Origin: Hepsetus odoe
Lineage: Eukaryota > Chordata > Actinopteri > Characiformes > Hepsetidae
Length of the DNA: 64,000 nt
Assembly (NCBI GenBank): GCA_017165825.1
Contig: CM029374.1
Coordinates: 5,406,765 to 5,470,764, forward strand
Direction of reading: 5' to 3'
A model generated the notes under the pieces. That model worked only from the letters and a program-made list of their open reading frames with translations, did not search any database and was not told the origin of the DNA. Made by a program: the position numbers and the translations under genes. Positions 44,326-56,979 of this stretch are shown here, piece after piece. Numbering within the stretch: the stretch's first letter is position 1; each line of letters begins with the position of its first letter.

Positions 44326-45119
44326 CTCAAACACTTATTTTTTTTTTCTAATACCGTTAAATACTATATTTCTGATGTACCAACAAATGATTCCTACAAC
44401 TTTACGCTAACTTGAAAAATAGCCAGAGATAACTAGAAACCTATAAATGCAATGTAAAATGGCATTCAATATTATGCCTGAACAATTTTTTTTTGCCAAA
44501 TTCTATGTTGTGGCCAGCAAATGACCTAGCAGACATTTCCACTGACAACACTGCACCTTTTCAAACTGCTGAACATGATTCCACTGGGAAGCTCAACACG
44601 CTTGTAGGATAACACTCTTGGACTCCTGGAATACACACCGACTCTTCACATTATGTTATTGTGAGATGTTATTCTGACCACACATATCAATACAAATATG
44701 ATTGAATTATTAAGGTGTTCAATTTTGTGCCTAATAAAATAAAAACACTGCAGGTGTTAATCCATCACTGGGGATTTTGCCATATGCAATGTGTTGAATA
44801 TCACAAAAGGAACATTATGACAACATGGTTTGGTTCAATAGTGTATTATGAAGACAGCAAGTGGATTTCTTTAACCGCATGCTTAAAAGTAGCATGAGAA
44901 GGGATCTTGTATGCAGCAACATCCTAGTATGATGACATCATATCATTTTGTATATGAACTTGACCACTAAACTTGATTAAGGTCTCTGATACTCCACTTA
45001 CAGTTACATTACAAAGAAAGAAAGAGAGGAAAAGCAATGGTGGATAATGCGATGGTTCTAGGTTCTAATACCACAGACGTGGCATATTTGGCATATTGAT
45101 TAGATGAAAAGAAAAAAAC
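44326..45119. other. AT-rich DNA, nothing recognised
   Basis: No exon or repeat family. Confidence 0.4.
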
Positions 45120-45434
45120 AAATTATCTACTGCAACAGGCGGCAAAGTGCCTAAAGATACAAGGTTTTAGATAAAGATGTTCCAACTACTCAGCATTCAG
45201 TATTAGCAGTAAACGAATCACCTAATCATCTGCACCTGTTTTTTGATTGCTTCAAGCCTTAATTTAGATGGCTTTGTTTTACCGTTTGGCTTACCGAACA
45301 ACAAACATCTTCTGGACTGGACTGAAAATGAGAGCCAAAGGCCAAACTATTACTCAAAAATACCGATTTTTTTCTTTGTAACCCAAATTTGAAGTAACAA
45401 GTGGAGGCTCAAGACTTTTGCACAGTCCTATAAG
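45120..45434 (+). mobile_element. DNA-transposon-like repeat, uninterrupted reference copy
   Basis: AAAGTGCCTAAAGATACAAG, CAGCATTCAGTATTAGCAG, TAAACGAATCACCTAATC, ATCTGCACCTGTTTTTTG, GGACTGAAAATGAGAGCC and an end GACTTTTGCACAGTCCTATA. The last matches, inverted, the start of the 58.3 kb copy. No transposase frame is seen, so it is non-autonomous or decayed. Confidence 0.55.
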
Positions 45435-46197
45435 ACAAAGAACTACAAAGTGCAGTAAGCAAAATCGCCATATAGGATCTTATTAGTGCAGGGGTTTTGT
45501 ATAGGATATGTCTTTGGCTTTTTAGGTAGGAAGTTGGCCATCAATAGCTGGTAACCAACAGCCATGAGACAGTACTCACTCATGTTTGATAAATCTTAGA
45601 TGGAAACTTCAAGGAAAATGATTTTGCAAAATGTCTACATTTATTTCTATGTATTTGTATGGATTTTTTTTTCTTGGCCTATTGTTACCCCTATAATCGC
45701 CAAAACCATCTCAAGGGCTCTAGAGTTGTGTGTTGTGTCAATAGTCGCACCATTAACTTCTTAAGCTGTGATGTCCTGAGGGATAACTGAAGCTCTTCCT
45801 CTGACAGTGGGCCCAGGTTTTGCCCCCATTCCAAGGGAATTACTAACAACATAGTGTGCTAATAAAGCATGTAATGTATCTAGAGGCTCCCTCTCGCTCT
45901 CTCATTTTCTTGTTCATCATCTCTCTGTGGAGTCTAATCTGCCCCGCGGTTTCTCCAGCCGCGAGCAGGTAACGTGACACTGCCAGATTCGCTGCATTAG
46001 TTCAGCTCAGCTAAGCGTGAATGCTAATTGCAGGAAGGACACAACTGCAACTTTTCCCTCCCTTCTTCCCCTCTCTTCTTCCATGACTTCTATACCTCCT
46101 TTCATTCGTCCATCCATCCTTCCGTCCTTAATAAAAAAAAGTTCCAACATGGTTTTGGTCTTAGACATACAAATCTTGGAGGATGTACACTTTAATC
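45435..46197. other. Unique DNA, nothing recognised
   Basis: A CT-rich segment near 46060-46080; no exon. Confidence 0.4.
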
Positions 46198-46365
46198 TTT
46201 AAAGGGCTCATAACATGGACCAGCAACAAAAAGCATTTGATGTTGTAAACATTGTTTTGAAATTCTCACAACAGTGCATATGCTTCTAAGCTGCAAAATA
46301 GTCCAATTTAAATGACTAGTTTTTGTGATGTCACAAAAAAGACACATTTGCATATATCCATGTAG
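46198..46365 (+). mobile_element. MITE-like repeat, copy 1
   Basis: Starts TTTAAAGGGCTCATAACATG, and has GATGTCACAAAAAAGACACA near the far end. The reverse complement of 57262-57447 shows the same order. Confidence 0.45.
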
Positions 46366-46399
46366 TCCGTATACAACAGTTAATGAATGAATCAGTCAG

Positions 46400-46641
46400 T
46401 CGGTTTCCGGGCCACTTGTCCTAATCAGGGTCGCAGGGGGGTGCTGGAGTCCATCCCAGCTCACACAGGGCGAAAGACGGGGACACACCCTGGACAGGTC
46501 ACCAGCCCATCGCAGGGAAGAGCGGACTGATGGGGATGGTACCTTGCTCAAGGGTACCTCAGGGCAACCCACTGGTAAGGGGTTTGAACCCACAATCCTC
46601 CGATCTGGGGCCAACTCCCTAACCACCAGGCCACCACTGCC
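46400..46641 (-). mobile_element. SINE-AL, full length
   Basis: Minus strand: GGCAGTGGTGGCCTGGTGG head, ATTGTGGGTTCAAACCCC at the B-box, GCAAGGTACCATCCCCATCA core, then CCCTGCGATGGGCTGGTG and the LINE-type end. Target duplication is not clear. Confidence 0.9.
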
Positions 46642-46799
46642 CTAAGAAATGAGTAATTAATGTTAATTCGTTAATTAGATCATTAGATCTTATTCTTGTA
46701 GCCTGTGATGCTCTGAGTGACAAATAATATGTAAAATGCTGAAAAACAACCTTAATTGATAGATTAGTGGGAAAAAGTAAAATCGTTCTTAAGGTATTA

Positions 46800-46953
46800 A
46801 AGTGAAAGTGAAGTGAAAGTGACAACCCTTGTCATTGCGAGGTCACGGCACAGCACACATGAACCACAACGAAATTGGACCTCTGCATTTAACCCATGCA
46901 CACTCAAACCCGTGCAGCAGTGGGCAGCTATTGAAAGCGCCCGGGGAGCAGTG
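46800..46953 (-). mobile_element. SINE-A, 5'-truncated
   Basis: AAGTGAAAGTGAAGTG end through CGGCACAGCACACATG to CGCCCGGGGAGCAGTGG, where it stops before the core. Confidence 0.85.
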
Positions 46954-47475
46954 GTTAGTCTAAATTAGTCTAAAGATTCACTATTTCAAAATTATTTTTT
47001 GAACATTTAAATTGAATTTAAACTGACAGTCCGTTACAGTCGGTCATTCATAAAGCTTTGCTGCAAAAGTTAACATTGATAGTTTCTAAGTTGCTTGTTT
47101 TTTTCCAAATCTGTGCTCATTTCTTTGCCATGCTAATAGCAATGCTTTCAATACCAGCTATGCTAGCTTAGCGCCATACTGACATTTATGGCATTTACGG
47201 CATTTCATATTATTGGCATGTTATTCATATTATTATATTATTCATGTTATTTTGTTTGTTTGTTTCGACAGCTTGTCCTTGCTTTTAACTGTTAAAAACA
47301 CACCAGATTGCCTGGGCAACAGAGAGGACAAGGAGATGTCTCACACATGTGCTTCATTTTACCCTTCTTTTATTGACCAGGTGAAAGAGTAGGCAACTGA
47401 TCTGTAGCCATACAGTCTACTTGGATGTGGCTGCCATGTGATATATAGAAATATCTACAAATACAATGAATCACT
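46954..47475. other. Unique AT-rich DNA
   Basis: Nothing recognised. Confidence 0.4.
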
Positions 47476-47780
47476 TTAACTGAACATGCTGAGAATATTA
47501 CAGCTCAGTTTAGACGTCTTGGAGACAAAGTTAGAGAAGCAAGGTTGCGTTGGTTTGGACATGTCCAGAGGAGAGATGAGGATTATTTTGGGAGAAGGAT
47601 GTTGAAGGAGCTTCCAGGACAGAGATAAAGAGGAAGACCAAAGAGGAGGTTTATGGACGTGGTGAGAGAGGACATGCAGGTGGTCGGTTGGAAGGAGGAA
47701 GATGCAGATTACTGGAAGAAATGGAAACGGATGACCCGCTGTGGCGACCCCAGAACGGGAGCAGCCAAAAGAAAAATAAG
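47476..47780 (+). pseudogene. RTE-like LINE, C-terminal coding end
   Basis: One plus frame reads RRLGDKVREARLRWFGHVQ, RRMLKELPGQ, a stop (47626-47628), then RGRPKRRFMDVVREDMQ, EEDADYWKKWKRM and CGDPRTGAAKRK. This is the conserved C-terminus of RTE-type fish LINEs (RWFGHVxRR...GRPxRRxxD...). Only one internal stop makes it younger than the 28 kb relic. Truncated at its 5' side, so no reverse transcriptase core is present. Confidence 0.85.
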
Positions 47781-49062
47781 CCATTCAGAGTGTGTAAATA
47801 GCAACCAGTGATTCATTCATTTAATGATTCATTTTAAAAGAAATTATGAAACCACACTTATGTTTCCTCTTTAGAAGTTCATGCTCATATCTTTTCTTCT
47901 GCATCCTCCACTGTATTGACTTGACTTTTCTAGATAATTTATAAGAGTGAGCATAATGTAAGGATAATTTAAAGAGTGAACATGCTTTCACTTTGCTGAA
48001 AATTGCAATGAACCGCAGTTCCCTTTTTAAGCAGATATTTGGCAATAGACTTGAAACACATGAAAAATGTGGGGATTTCATGGTTTCATGAAAAATAATG
48101 CGGCTAATTGAGTGCTTCAGCCCAGAATGGTGCTCAATTTAGGGCAGCCAATCACAGTAAAGATAATTTACTCATATCTTGTCTTAAAGGCACACAAAAA
48201 CAGCCTGTCTGATTATAAAAAATGATAAGAGGCTGAAAAATGTCATAATGGGACCTCAGGGAAAGGGACCTCAGTAGGATTTTGGTCCTTCAGACTGGCA
48301 TATCTGGTTCCCCGGTGGTATGGCTCCAAAGACTTTGGGAAAAGGAGAGGACCCGTGTGACAAATCAGTCATGATGAGGATATGAGAAAAGCTATGCTGA
48401 TAAATATTTGACATTTGTGGTAAATTCTGCCTGTAGCAGTCTGTCAGATTATGGCAACATAAAGAGTTCACCGATCACTCAGCAGCATGTTGGGTCTAAT
48501 CCCCCACAATGTCTTTAGATCTGTCTTTTTTCCCTCTCAGATCTCTCCATTTCTCTCCTTTTCTCTTTGGCCTATCTCTCCATCTTGAAGTCTTGGAAAG
48601 TGCTCTCATATTACCTGATGGATGACTGCTAGTAATTTATATTTTATTGGCACAGGGGACATCTCTTTAGGAAGCTTTGATCATGGTGGATTAGTGGTTT
48701 TCTGGCCCTGGTGGGCAACTAAAAGCGCATCTAGAAATGGATCTCTATTTGACATAATGACATTAATACCTTCTCTGTAAAGATGGAACGCTTGCATGTC
48801 GGCTTGAAAATATTAAATTGTGCAAATTATGCACGTTATGTAAAAAAAAAAAAGAGGCTGCATTTAAAGGGTCAGAAAAGTCATTTTAATTACGTGCAAA
48901 AAATGAATTTATGAAAATGTTTGATAGTTTTTTAATATACATATGAACTGATATTCAGTTGCATACAGTTCACATAAAATGACAAAATGCTACTTTTATT
49001 TTAAAAGGAATCATTTTAATAAAGTCATAATTACCCCTAAGTGTATGTGTGTGTGAGTGTGT
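47781..49062. other. Unique AT-rich DNA
   Basis: A-run at 48841-48853. No exon, repeat family or RNA gene recognised. Confidence 0.4.
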
Positions 49063-49118
49063 TTATAAATATATATAATATATTATATATAAATATATAT
49101 AATATAATATAAAATAAA
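49063..49118. repeat. AT-rich simple and palindromic sequence
   Basis: TATAAATATATATAAT units repeat and form self-complementary sequence. Confidence 0.8.
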
Positions 49119-49329
49119 TAAAAGGATTATTATTATGAGTGTGTTTGTGAGTGTGTCCCGGGTGTTTTCCTTGCTTTTTGCCCTGATACACACACCCTAA
49201 TTAAATAACCCTAAGAAAATGAGTGAGTTAGTGAGAAAGTGATAATAATAAATCAATAAAAAAAACAATTATTACTGTAATAGATTACACTGCAATTGCA
49301 CTGATTCTGGATAGTTTAATAGCTTTTTC
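49119..49329. other. AT-rich DNA
   Basis: Nothing recognised. Confidence 0.4.
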
Positions 49330-49740
49330 TTCAAAAAGCGCTCTTGTTTTGCTGAAAAGTTTGCCTTGACTAAAATCTGCAAACAGTATGACCAGGCAAG
49401 CGCCTTGCTGGGAGCGATCTGCAGACATTTGTTTCGTTTTCATCAAGTTCAGCCACCCATCCCTTGTATTTTTTACAGCCCAGGGAAAGAAGGAGAGGCC
49501 AAAAGAAAGAGAGAGGTGTTGTTAAAGGCTATTAGAGCAGAAGCAAACAGGAGCAGTGATATTGATACTAATCTAGGGTTAAGGTCAAAGACCTTTGCTC
49601 AAACGGCCATCTCGAACTCCACTCTGCCTCTGTCTGTCTGCTTCCCCTCCAAGCCATGAGGGGTCGTGACCCCTATCACAGTCAATGACCCCAGCCAATG
49701 AGAGGCCAGCAGACCACTGACTGGGCACAAGATCCTGTTC
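49330..49740. promoter_or_regulatory. Repeat-free island with nuclear-receptor-like palindrome
   Basis: AAGGTCAAAGACCTT at 49581-49595 is an inverted repeat with 6-bp arms, close to nuclear-receptor half-sites. The frame at 49366-49659 (97 residues) has no known domain. Regulatory role inferred. Confidence 0.3.
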
Positions 49741-50807
49741 AGACTATTATTATGTGTTTTTGAAAAAGCTAGGCATCAGAAATATTCTCAGAAATAAATG
49801 ATTGAGAGGGTAAGAGTGATTTTATACAAAATTAGCGCATCATCATGTGTCGTGTTATGTGTAAAGAAAAACTTTGACAATTATAGTGCAAATGGGGACG
49901 CCGTATGTAGAGTGTTTTGAACTTTATTCTTTCGCTTTTGTTATTTTGCTCCAAAGAAAAAATGATAGCCGTGTATGACCACATTGCCTGCAATCATGGA
50001 TTTATCATAGCTGCAACAACGAGCATGCATACCCATGCACACACAAACACACACTCACACACACACACACACACACACAAATACAGAACCAGGCACCCAA
50101 AGAAACTGCCTGACCCAGTGGCCCAGTTAGGACGACAGTTATCACATTAAAATCATATTAGCGCAGAACGGCTTAACCTGAAAGGCCAAAGGTCACATGA
50201 TCAAAGGTTGTATCCTGTGGGAAGCAGCGTGGCTGAGAGAAGGATGATCCGCACCTCTGTAACAGAATCTACCCATTACAATAAATCTGTACTCTGAGCA
50301 GAGAGAGAAAGAGGAGGCAGAGTGAAGGACTATGGTCATGCGATAGCCATGTTGCCAGAGGGGGTGACTACATTTGGGAACAGAATGAAGGAACTGATGA
50401 CATCATCAAGGTGTAAAATGAAAAACCAATCACTCTTTTTTTAATGATAGAAAAAGTACTAATTAGTAGTGAAACTGTGCAAATAGTGCTTAACAGAGGC
50501 GTGATAGATTCTTAGCAATAAGGGTTCACAACAAAGGTGGAACTTTGCCATTTTTCAAATAGAACGTGTAGAGTAGGCTCTTTATCATTTGCGACCATTT
50601 AACCAGCAAAGAACCAATCGAGCATTCAAATGGTTCTTTTGGGTTATTTTATTTATTTATTTATTTTATGGCCCTGCAAAATCCCCATCAAAGACCAGAC
50701 TGGGACCAGATTCATATCATAACATTTAAATAAGGTTTAAATCACAGTGCACATTTATTTATAGTACTTTTATATTCATTTAACATAACAAAACAAAAAT
50801 CTCAAGA
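49741..50807. other. Unique DNA with a CA array
   Basis: (CA)n at 50036-50080 and a short TTTA run near 50650-50669. Nothing else recognised. Confidence 0.4.
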
Positions 50808-50940
50808 AAGCACCCAAGGAGCAGTGACAAGGACAGTACCTTGCTCAAGGGTACCTCAGGGCAACCTACTGGAGAGGGATTTGAACCCACAACCTTCCAA
50901 TCCTGTGGCCAACTCCCTAACCACTAGGCCACCGCTGGCC
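50808..50940 (-). mobile_element. SINE-A, 3'-truncated
   Basis: GGCCAGCGGTGGCCTAGTGG head, GTGGGTTCAAATCCC at the B-box, GGTACTGTCCTTG core on the minus strand; stops at AGCACCCAAGGAGC. Confidence 0.8.
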
Positions 50941-51019
50941 AACATATGCAGCTCTGCAAAAGGCAAAAGATTTGTGCATGAATGAAGAGAAACCCGAGCT
51001 CAGAACACACAAAGCATGG

Positions 51020-51290
51020 GAAATTATCTATTATTTAATTTTGCATCGTTGCCTGTCTTCCCAACATTGACACCAATTTAAGCCTCAATGGAAAGAACGC
51101 ACAGGAAAAACAACCCTTTAGACAAATATCCATCAGTGCAGGTCTTGCATGAGATGTAACAAGACGTGTAAAAGGGAGACTCTGTTTTAGAGAAGAGTGT
51201 GTTTAGATTGTAATGGTTAAATTACAATGGTGGAAATGTTCTTTTTCTTTTTCCTACTTTTTTACATTTAATGCTTTAATTTTACTTTAC
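51020..51290. repeat. Unclassified dispersed repeat, related to 19985-20045
   Basis: CTTCCCAACATTGACACC, AATTTAAGCCTCAATGG and GCACAGGAAAAACAACCC match 19.99-20.05 kb. Homology outside about 70 bp is uncertain. Confidence 0.35.
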
Positions 51291-51293
51291 TTT

Positions 51294-51527
51294 TAGTGGT
51301 GGCCTAGTGTTTAGGGACTAGGCTCCAGCATCACACGGTCGTGGTTTCAAATCAGTAGCTTGCCCTGCAGGAACCCTTGAGCAAGGTGCCGTCCCCATCA
51401 CCGCTCCCCGGGAGCTGAATGTAGCTGCCCGCTGCTGCATGGTGTGTATGGGCGAAAAGCAGAGAATGCATTTCATCGTGGTTCACTGTGTGCTGAGCTG
51501 CGTATCACAAAGACAGAATAGTCATTT
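51294..51527 (+). mobile_element. SINE-A, near full length
   Basis: AGTGGTGGCCTAGTGTTTAG head, a damaged B-box (GTGGTTTCAAATC), GAGCAAGGTGCCGTCCCC core, GTATGGGCGAAAAGCAG and a diverged end. Confidence 0.85.
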
Positions 51528-51659
51528 TTTTCTTGTTTTTTGCTTTTAAAAGAATGTATGTACCACGGCAACCTCTGATTACCCGTACCTTATATTGTTT
51601 CGCTTTTTTCTGATTAAAAATGTGAATCAATAACGTTCTAATTTTGATGGGTTGGGTAC
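51528..51659. other. Non-coding DNA
   Basis: Nothing recognised. Confidence 0.4.
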
Positions 51660-52080
51660 TAGCCTTGCTCAAATATTTAGAAACAGCCCAACTTTAAAGG
51701 TTTCTTTTTAAGATGCGTGCAGGTGAAAGGCCAGGTGAACTAACCGTGAAAGATCCGTAAAACACAGACACGGTTTATATTGTACGACCTCACATCCACA
51801 ACTGCACTTAACCAGATACAATTTACCAATTAAGGTAATCAACCTGTCTTTGGCTTTGAACGCATGCTTTCAAAGTCAAGCACTAATGCTGCGAATCGGC
51901 ACTTTCCCCATTTAGTGAAATTAGATGTATTGAGATGTAAGGTGCTTTTCTCTTTACGGCGTGGATCTAAAATGAATGCATTGCATGTTGTGATGCTTTT
52001 AAAGATGCTCTTAGTGGTTTCCTCACACTAAATACAGTCGTCTGAGACAAAACAAGCCATGAAGATTACTGAGTGAAAGG
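51660..52080. promoter_or_regulatory. Repeat-free island, candidate conserved non-coding element
   Basis: ACCAATTAAGGTAATCAACC at 51826-51845, AGTGAAATTAGATG near 51915 and ATGAATGCATTGCATG near 51971 give a dense AT-core pattern. Conservation is not measured. Confidence 0.35.
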
Positions 52081-52107
52081 AATAATTCTGTAAAGCATGG
52101 GGTGGGC

Positions 52108-52108
52108 T

Positions 52109-52139
<31 letters not shown>
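52108..52139. repeat. (TTTA)n microsatellite
   Basis: Eight TTTA units. Confidence 0.95.
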
Positions 52140-53496
52140 GGTTGGGTCCATTCTGTGGAGTGCTGATGCAAGAAGCAAGATAATGTACAGAAAGGCTAAT
52201 ACTAAATTGACCTCTCCATGATTTGCCCTCAACTCTTATTGAACATTGGGACGAAATCCATTCCATCCATGTTTTTAACTCTTAGGAAACCCAAAAATGT
52301 TGCACAGACCAAGAAACTTAGGAGGAGAAATGGCAGTGTCTGTATATGACGTAGATTAGATACATTTCTTGTTGCTTTTGGACCCCATTGACATTTGTGT
52401 CAAAGGTTATCAGTCTATTATGATTTCTATGCAAATAAAAGCATGAAATGGTACATATATACACACACACACATGCGCATACACTTTGTTTAGAGTGTTA
52501 AGTAGGTCTCCGGTCTCTGCTGAAATACTAATTACGCAGTAATGTAACGACACTTCTTTTGAAGAGCTGTTTTTGCCCTCACCAAATCTCCTTAAAAGCT
52601 TCCCCAGGGCTTTGCATAGCCAGCGAAAAGCAAATCTGGGCTATAGGGAGGGGTTCAGGTTACTCCCCCATGCCCAGCGTGATGCATCGTCTGTGGGACG
52701 TCCCGGCACCAGACTCCAAGCCAGAACACACACAGCTGCACGCACACACACACTGAGGTTGCTGTTAGCCCCAAGAAGACATGAAACATGAAACAAGAGA
52801 ACCAACTAATGGTTACAAATGTGTTCTGTGTAAGAAAGAAAGGATGGCTCCTCAATCTTACACACACATACACACACGCGGGAAAGACTGAAGCATTTCA
52901 CTCACGTGCACATAAATTGTAAACCCACTCTTTGTCAGATCTCAGAGAACATCCACCATTGTTTGTACACAGCATCCTCTCTTGGGCATTCTTTAATGCC
53001 ATGTTTTTGGACATGCTAAAAATAACTTTTGGTTCTTTAATCTGATTGACTGAGCCATTCAAAGATGTAAATTACTTCCTAGCTAATGACCCGTTCATTA
53101 ATAGTTATGAAAAAGTAAAACTGGCTTCAATAATTGGGACATTTGAATGTTTGCTCATAATACTATGATGGTTGAAATATTTAGGCATTAGGGAGTTTGC
53201 AGTTAACCCTTTAGAGAATGAGATGAACAGAAACTGCAGCACATGTCCATGCAAATTTTTGTAAATGGAATATTATTTTTCCTCAATTCCTGCTGATTGG
53301 TGCACCAATTATTGTCTATTATCTTGCCTTAACTTTTCTATGTCCGGGGTTCCCCTATTGTTCTGGATTTCTTTTCTTTTCTGGTTTTTACTTTTGTGAA
53401 TTATCCTCTTGTGCTACCCTTTGAAGTTCACTGTCAAAGCTCCCATGTATCTTCTACCTTCAGTTTCAGCTCATGGTTGAACTTCTTTTTTTGTTG
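52140..53496. other. Unique DNA, possible regulatory parts
   Basis: 52900-53160 includes a 17-mer shared with 39986-40002 and GTAAATTACTTCCTAGC near 53069. No exon or repeat family. Confidence 0.35.
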
Positions 53497-54060
53497 TGTT
53501 TACAGCATTTAGCAGACACTAACCCAGAGTGTATGTCGCTTCACATCCACATCTGTTCTTCATCCAGGTAGAAATCAGCTGTTGACTAACTGCTAGGTAA
53601 GTAACATACTTACAGGCCCTGGAACTGACTGAGGCAAAAGAAGTCATTATCTACAACTTACCCAGATTTTTTTTTTAAGAGGAGAAGTGGTTGTAGAACA
53701 GTGTAAGTGTAGGGCTTGTTAGGAAAGGTTAGTCTCCTTCAGACGATGCTTGAAGACAGCAAGGAACTTATGAGGAAGTTCATTCCACCACTGAGGAACC
53801 AGGACTGAGATGCATGTCTTCCTCTTCTCTTGAGGAGAGGAGGTTCAAAAACGAGCAATGCTTGATGTTCTCAGGAAGCGAGAAGAGACGCGCTGTTTGA
53901 TTAGTGCCATCAGACAAGTGGGTGAAGACGATTCTTGGCCTTGAAAGCAAGTGTTAACAAACTGAACCTGATGCAAGTAGCCCCAGGGAGTCGGTGCAGG
54001 TCCCATAGCAGAGTCTCCTTCTCACTCTGCAACCTCAAGCACTGCAGATGCACCCCTGAG
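53497..54060 (-). mobile_element. Unclassified interspersed repeat with a SINE-B-like end
   Basis: Starts TTTACAGCATTTAGCAGACA (reverse complement of the CTGCTAAATGCTGTAAA end of SINE-B and the LINE). Continues with phrases common in fish repeats: GAAGTTCATTCCACCACTGA, GGAACCAGGACTGAGATGC, GGCCTTGAAAGCAAG and CAGGGAGTCGGTGCAGG. Class unknown. Confidence 0.55.
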
Positions 54061-55100
54061 GAGTGCCCTTCAGTCTCACTTCATCAGTCTTTGTTCCTAG
54101 ATGTTGTTTTCTCATGAGCCTTTGGTCTCTCTTGCACTCCTCTTTCATTGTCTCTTTCATGGAAAGTGCTGCAACTGAAACCCTGAAGTTTGCCTTGAAA
54201 GTTGCACTACCAGTTATTCTGGCTGATTTTGCCTCCCCTATGAACAAGTGATTTCAGTCTCTTGTCCTATTATCTTGTTGATTTATGTATTATCTGTGTA
54301 TCCAATTATTGTCTTTCTGTAGTGAGCTTGAACAATAAGAAAGTGATTATCACCTCCTCTTACTGAGGAGGTTCTTCTTCCCATCAGCCACTTCTACACA
54401 CCCCTGCCACCTTTACCTGCCATTTCCTGGACAATGTCTTTGCAGTTTTAAGACATTCTAATCGGCCCTGTACTCTTAAAACATCTGAACTGCTACTTTT
54501 CCAAATCTAATACCCCCTCTATGTCTAAGACAACCTTTCAGAAATCCAGGGTGGACAATAGGAGAATGAGTCATGGCTCCATCAAAGCTTTCTTCCTCAT
54601 GCCTGAGGGATTTTTCCTAAACACTGTCAGCCTAGGCTTGCTTATCACGGTTTAGACTCCATGATCTGAGAGTGGTTCTTTATTTGCCTTAAGGATCTTT
54701 GGCAGTCCAGTCTTCAGAAGCTGTCCAGAACTTCAGCCCACGTTTTCAGAGTATTTCCCGCTCAGCCATACAGTCTCTTCTCATATCTCAGTTCTATAAT
54801 AACATCATAGTATAAGCTGGAATCAATGAATGAATTGAGAAATTTACTCAAAAATTTTCCAGAATGTTTTTGTAGACAATAAACAAAAATGGTCCTTAAC
54901 ATTGCCACAAACACAAGCAGAGATCCAGCTGTATGATGGAAACTAACTAACAAGATAAATATAAAGTCACATGTACGTAATAAATGTCATGTAAGGTTAA
55001 TTATGGTAACAATTTTGCTTCCACCCCAGTTTGTAGCAGTACAGGTGCACTGCAGTTCTCCCCAACAAACAGGCCTACATACTCACAAACACATACACAC

Positions 55101-55101
<1 letters not shown>
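54061..55101. other. Unique DNA
   Basis: Pieces up to about 54250 may belong to the preceding repeat. Nothing else recognised. Confidence 0.35.

Positions 55102-55146
<45 letters not shown>
55102..55146. repeat. (CA)n microsatellite
   Basis: CA array of about 45 bp. Confidence 0.95.
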
Positions 55147-55147
<1 letters not shown>

Positions 55148-55860
55148 TCCTGAGTGACCTCTGAATCCCGGTGTCAGTAAATCTCTTTCATTTTAAGACG
55201 ACGCTTCCCTCCCGGCTAACTGAACTCAAATTAGCTGACAGGTGAGAGGTCCCATTGTGTCTTGTGTGTATATATGTGTGTTCAGGGGTGTATACAGGGA
55301 AAGCAGTGAGGTTTTGCCCTGGGCCACTAATCCACTTCCCAGGGACTCCACCCTTCTGGTGAAAAAGAGGTCTATTGCCATCCCACAAAGACCTAATTAA
55401 AACACACTAGTCAGTGATCGCTGATACCCAGCCAACAAAGAGAAATGTGTTAATTTAAAGCTGCGGTCAGAAATCGCTGCAGCTGTCAGACTCCTTTTAA
55501 CACTGCAACAATGGAAGCCTTGGAACAATAGCATTGTTTCTAATGTGTGTAACAGGTAAACCGAGTTGGCAAAACAATCAGGTGGCCTAAAATTGTGCCA
55601 AAACCACTGTCAGTTTGCTTAGGCATTGTGGCCTGTAGAGGCTCCAGTGCTGGCTGATCTCAAGAATATATAGGTGGTTGGAAATATTACAGACTAAGCT
55701 TTTCTGGAACAGGTTAATACTGACTTTGCACTCCGCTTTGGAGAGTAGCACTATGATGAAAACAAGAAAGCAACCTAACATGATCACCAATGCCATGCCG
55801 TTCATTTTTGCACTTTTAATGTTTGTCCATTAAAATCTTAGATCCCTAGGATTCCACCTG
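55147..55860. other. Unique DNA, nothing recognised
   Basis: No repeat family, RNA gene or exon. Confidence 0.4.
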
Positions 55861-56103
55861 GGGCAGCGCTGGTCTAGTGGTGAGGGAATATGCTCTCTAA
55901 CCAGAAGGTTGTAGGTTTGAGTCCTGGACCAGTAGATCCCCCTGAGGTGCTCTTGGGCAAGGTACTGTCCCCATCATTGCTCCACAGGTGCTGGATATGG
56001 TTTCCCACTGCTACGCTGTCAGTATGAGTTAAAATGCAGAGAATGCTTTTGTTGTGATTCATTGTGAACTGTACTGTGTCTTCACAACAACAGCAACACT
56101 TTT
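55861..56103 (+). mobile_element. SINE-A, near full length
   Basis: GGGGCAGCGCTGGTCTAGTG head, GTAGGTTTGAGTCCTGG at the B-box, GGGCAAGGTACTGTCCCC core. The GTGAAAGTGA end is diverged. Confidence 0.8.
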
Positions 56104-56782
56104 TATTTTTAGAGTGCCATTCACAAACCCAAGAACGCTTTACAAAAAAATCAGGTAACATCAGGTAACAGGAGGGGATGAGTAGCAGAGAGAGCTTAGA
56201 TAGGTTTTTGGTTGGTTTTGAATGTATGGAGATTAGTCGTTTCAAAAGTGTCTCTTCTTTTAATGTTGAGTCTTCTCAACAGCACAAAACAGGAACAGCG
56301 CTGGGACAACTGAGAAAAGAGGTCATCCAATGTCAAATATTTTCAGTCCTTAGCCTTAGTCTTGGATTAAACTGATCGCAAGTGGAGAATTGCTTTTAGT
56401 TCTGGGCTCTTTATTCTGTGTCTGGAGCACTAGACCCCTTCTCTTTTATTAATGGGCCACTGAACCACTGATTTGATGTTGTTCATAGACATCTGAAGAT
56501 ATATGATGACCTGTAGTCTAGGAACACCCCTGAACAATGGCCACTTTTGCATCCCTGTATCCCAATATATTGAAACAATGCATGGTATATAAAACAAAAA
56601 CACAGTGTTTAATTCTGAGTGACAAAATAGCTGAAAGAGCTGGAAAATCCTGACTTTTTTCAGAAGTGGTCATTCCAAAAAAAATAATAAATTTAGAGAC
56701 AGGAATGCTTCATATTTTTGTATAATTTATATAATGTCAATCTACATCCCTGCTTTGACTGAATGTCAGTATGCTAAGGGGA

Positions 56783-56783
<1 letters not shown>
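56104..56783. other. Unique AT-rich DNA
   Basis: Nothing recognised. Confidence 0.4.
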
Positions 56784-56852
<69 letters not shown>

Positions 56853-56871
56853 AGAGAGAGAGAGAGAGAGA
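56784..56871. repeat. (GA)n microsatellite
   Basis: GA array of about 88 bp with one TA interruption near 56848. Confidence 0.95.
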
Positions 56872-56928
56872 TGAAGCAGCAGATCCGTTCTCTGTCTCCT
56901 ACAAGCTCTGTTGTTGGAGAAGGTGTTG

Positions 56929-56945
56929 CTGTGTGTGTGTGTGTG

Positions 56946-56978
<33 letters not shown>
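56929..56978. repeat. (GT)n microsatellite
   Basis: GT array with one TT interruption. Confidence 0.95.
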
Positions 56979-56979
<1 letters not shown>

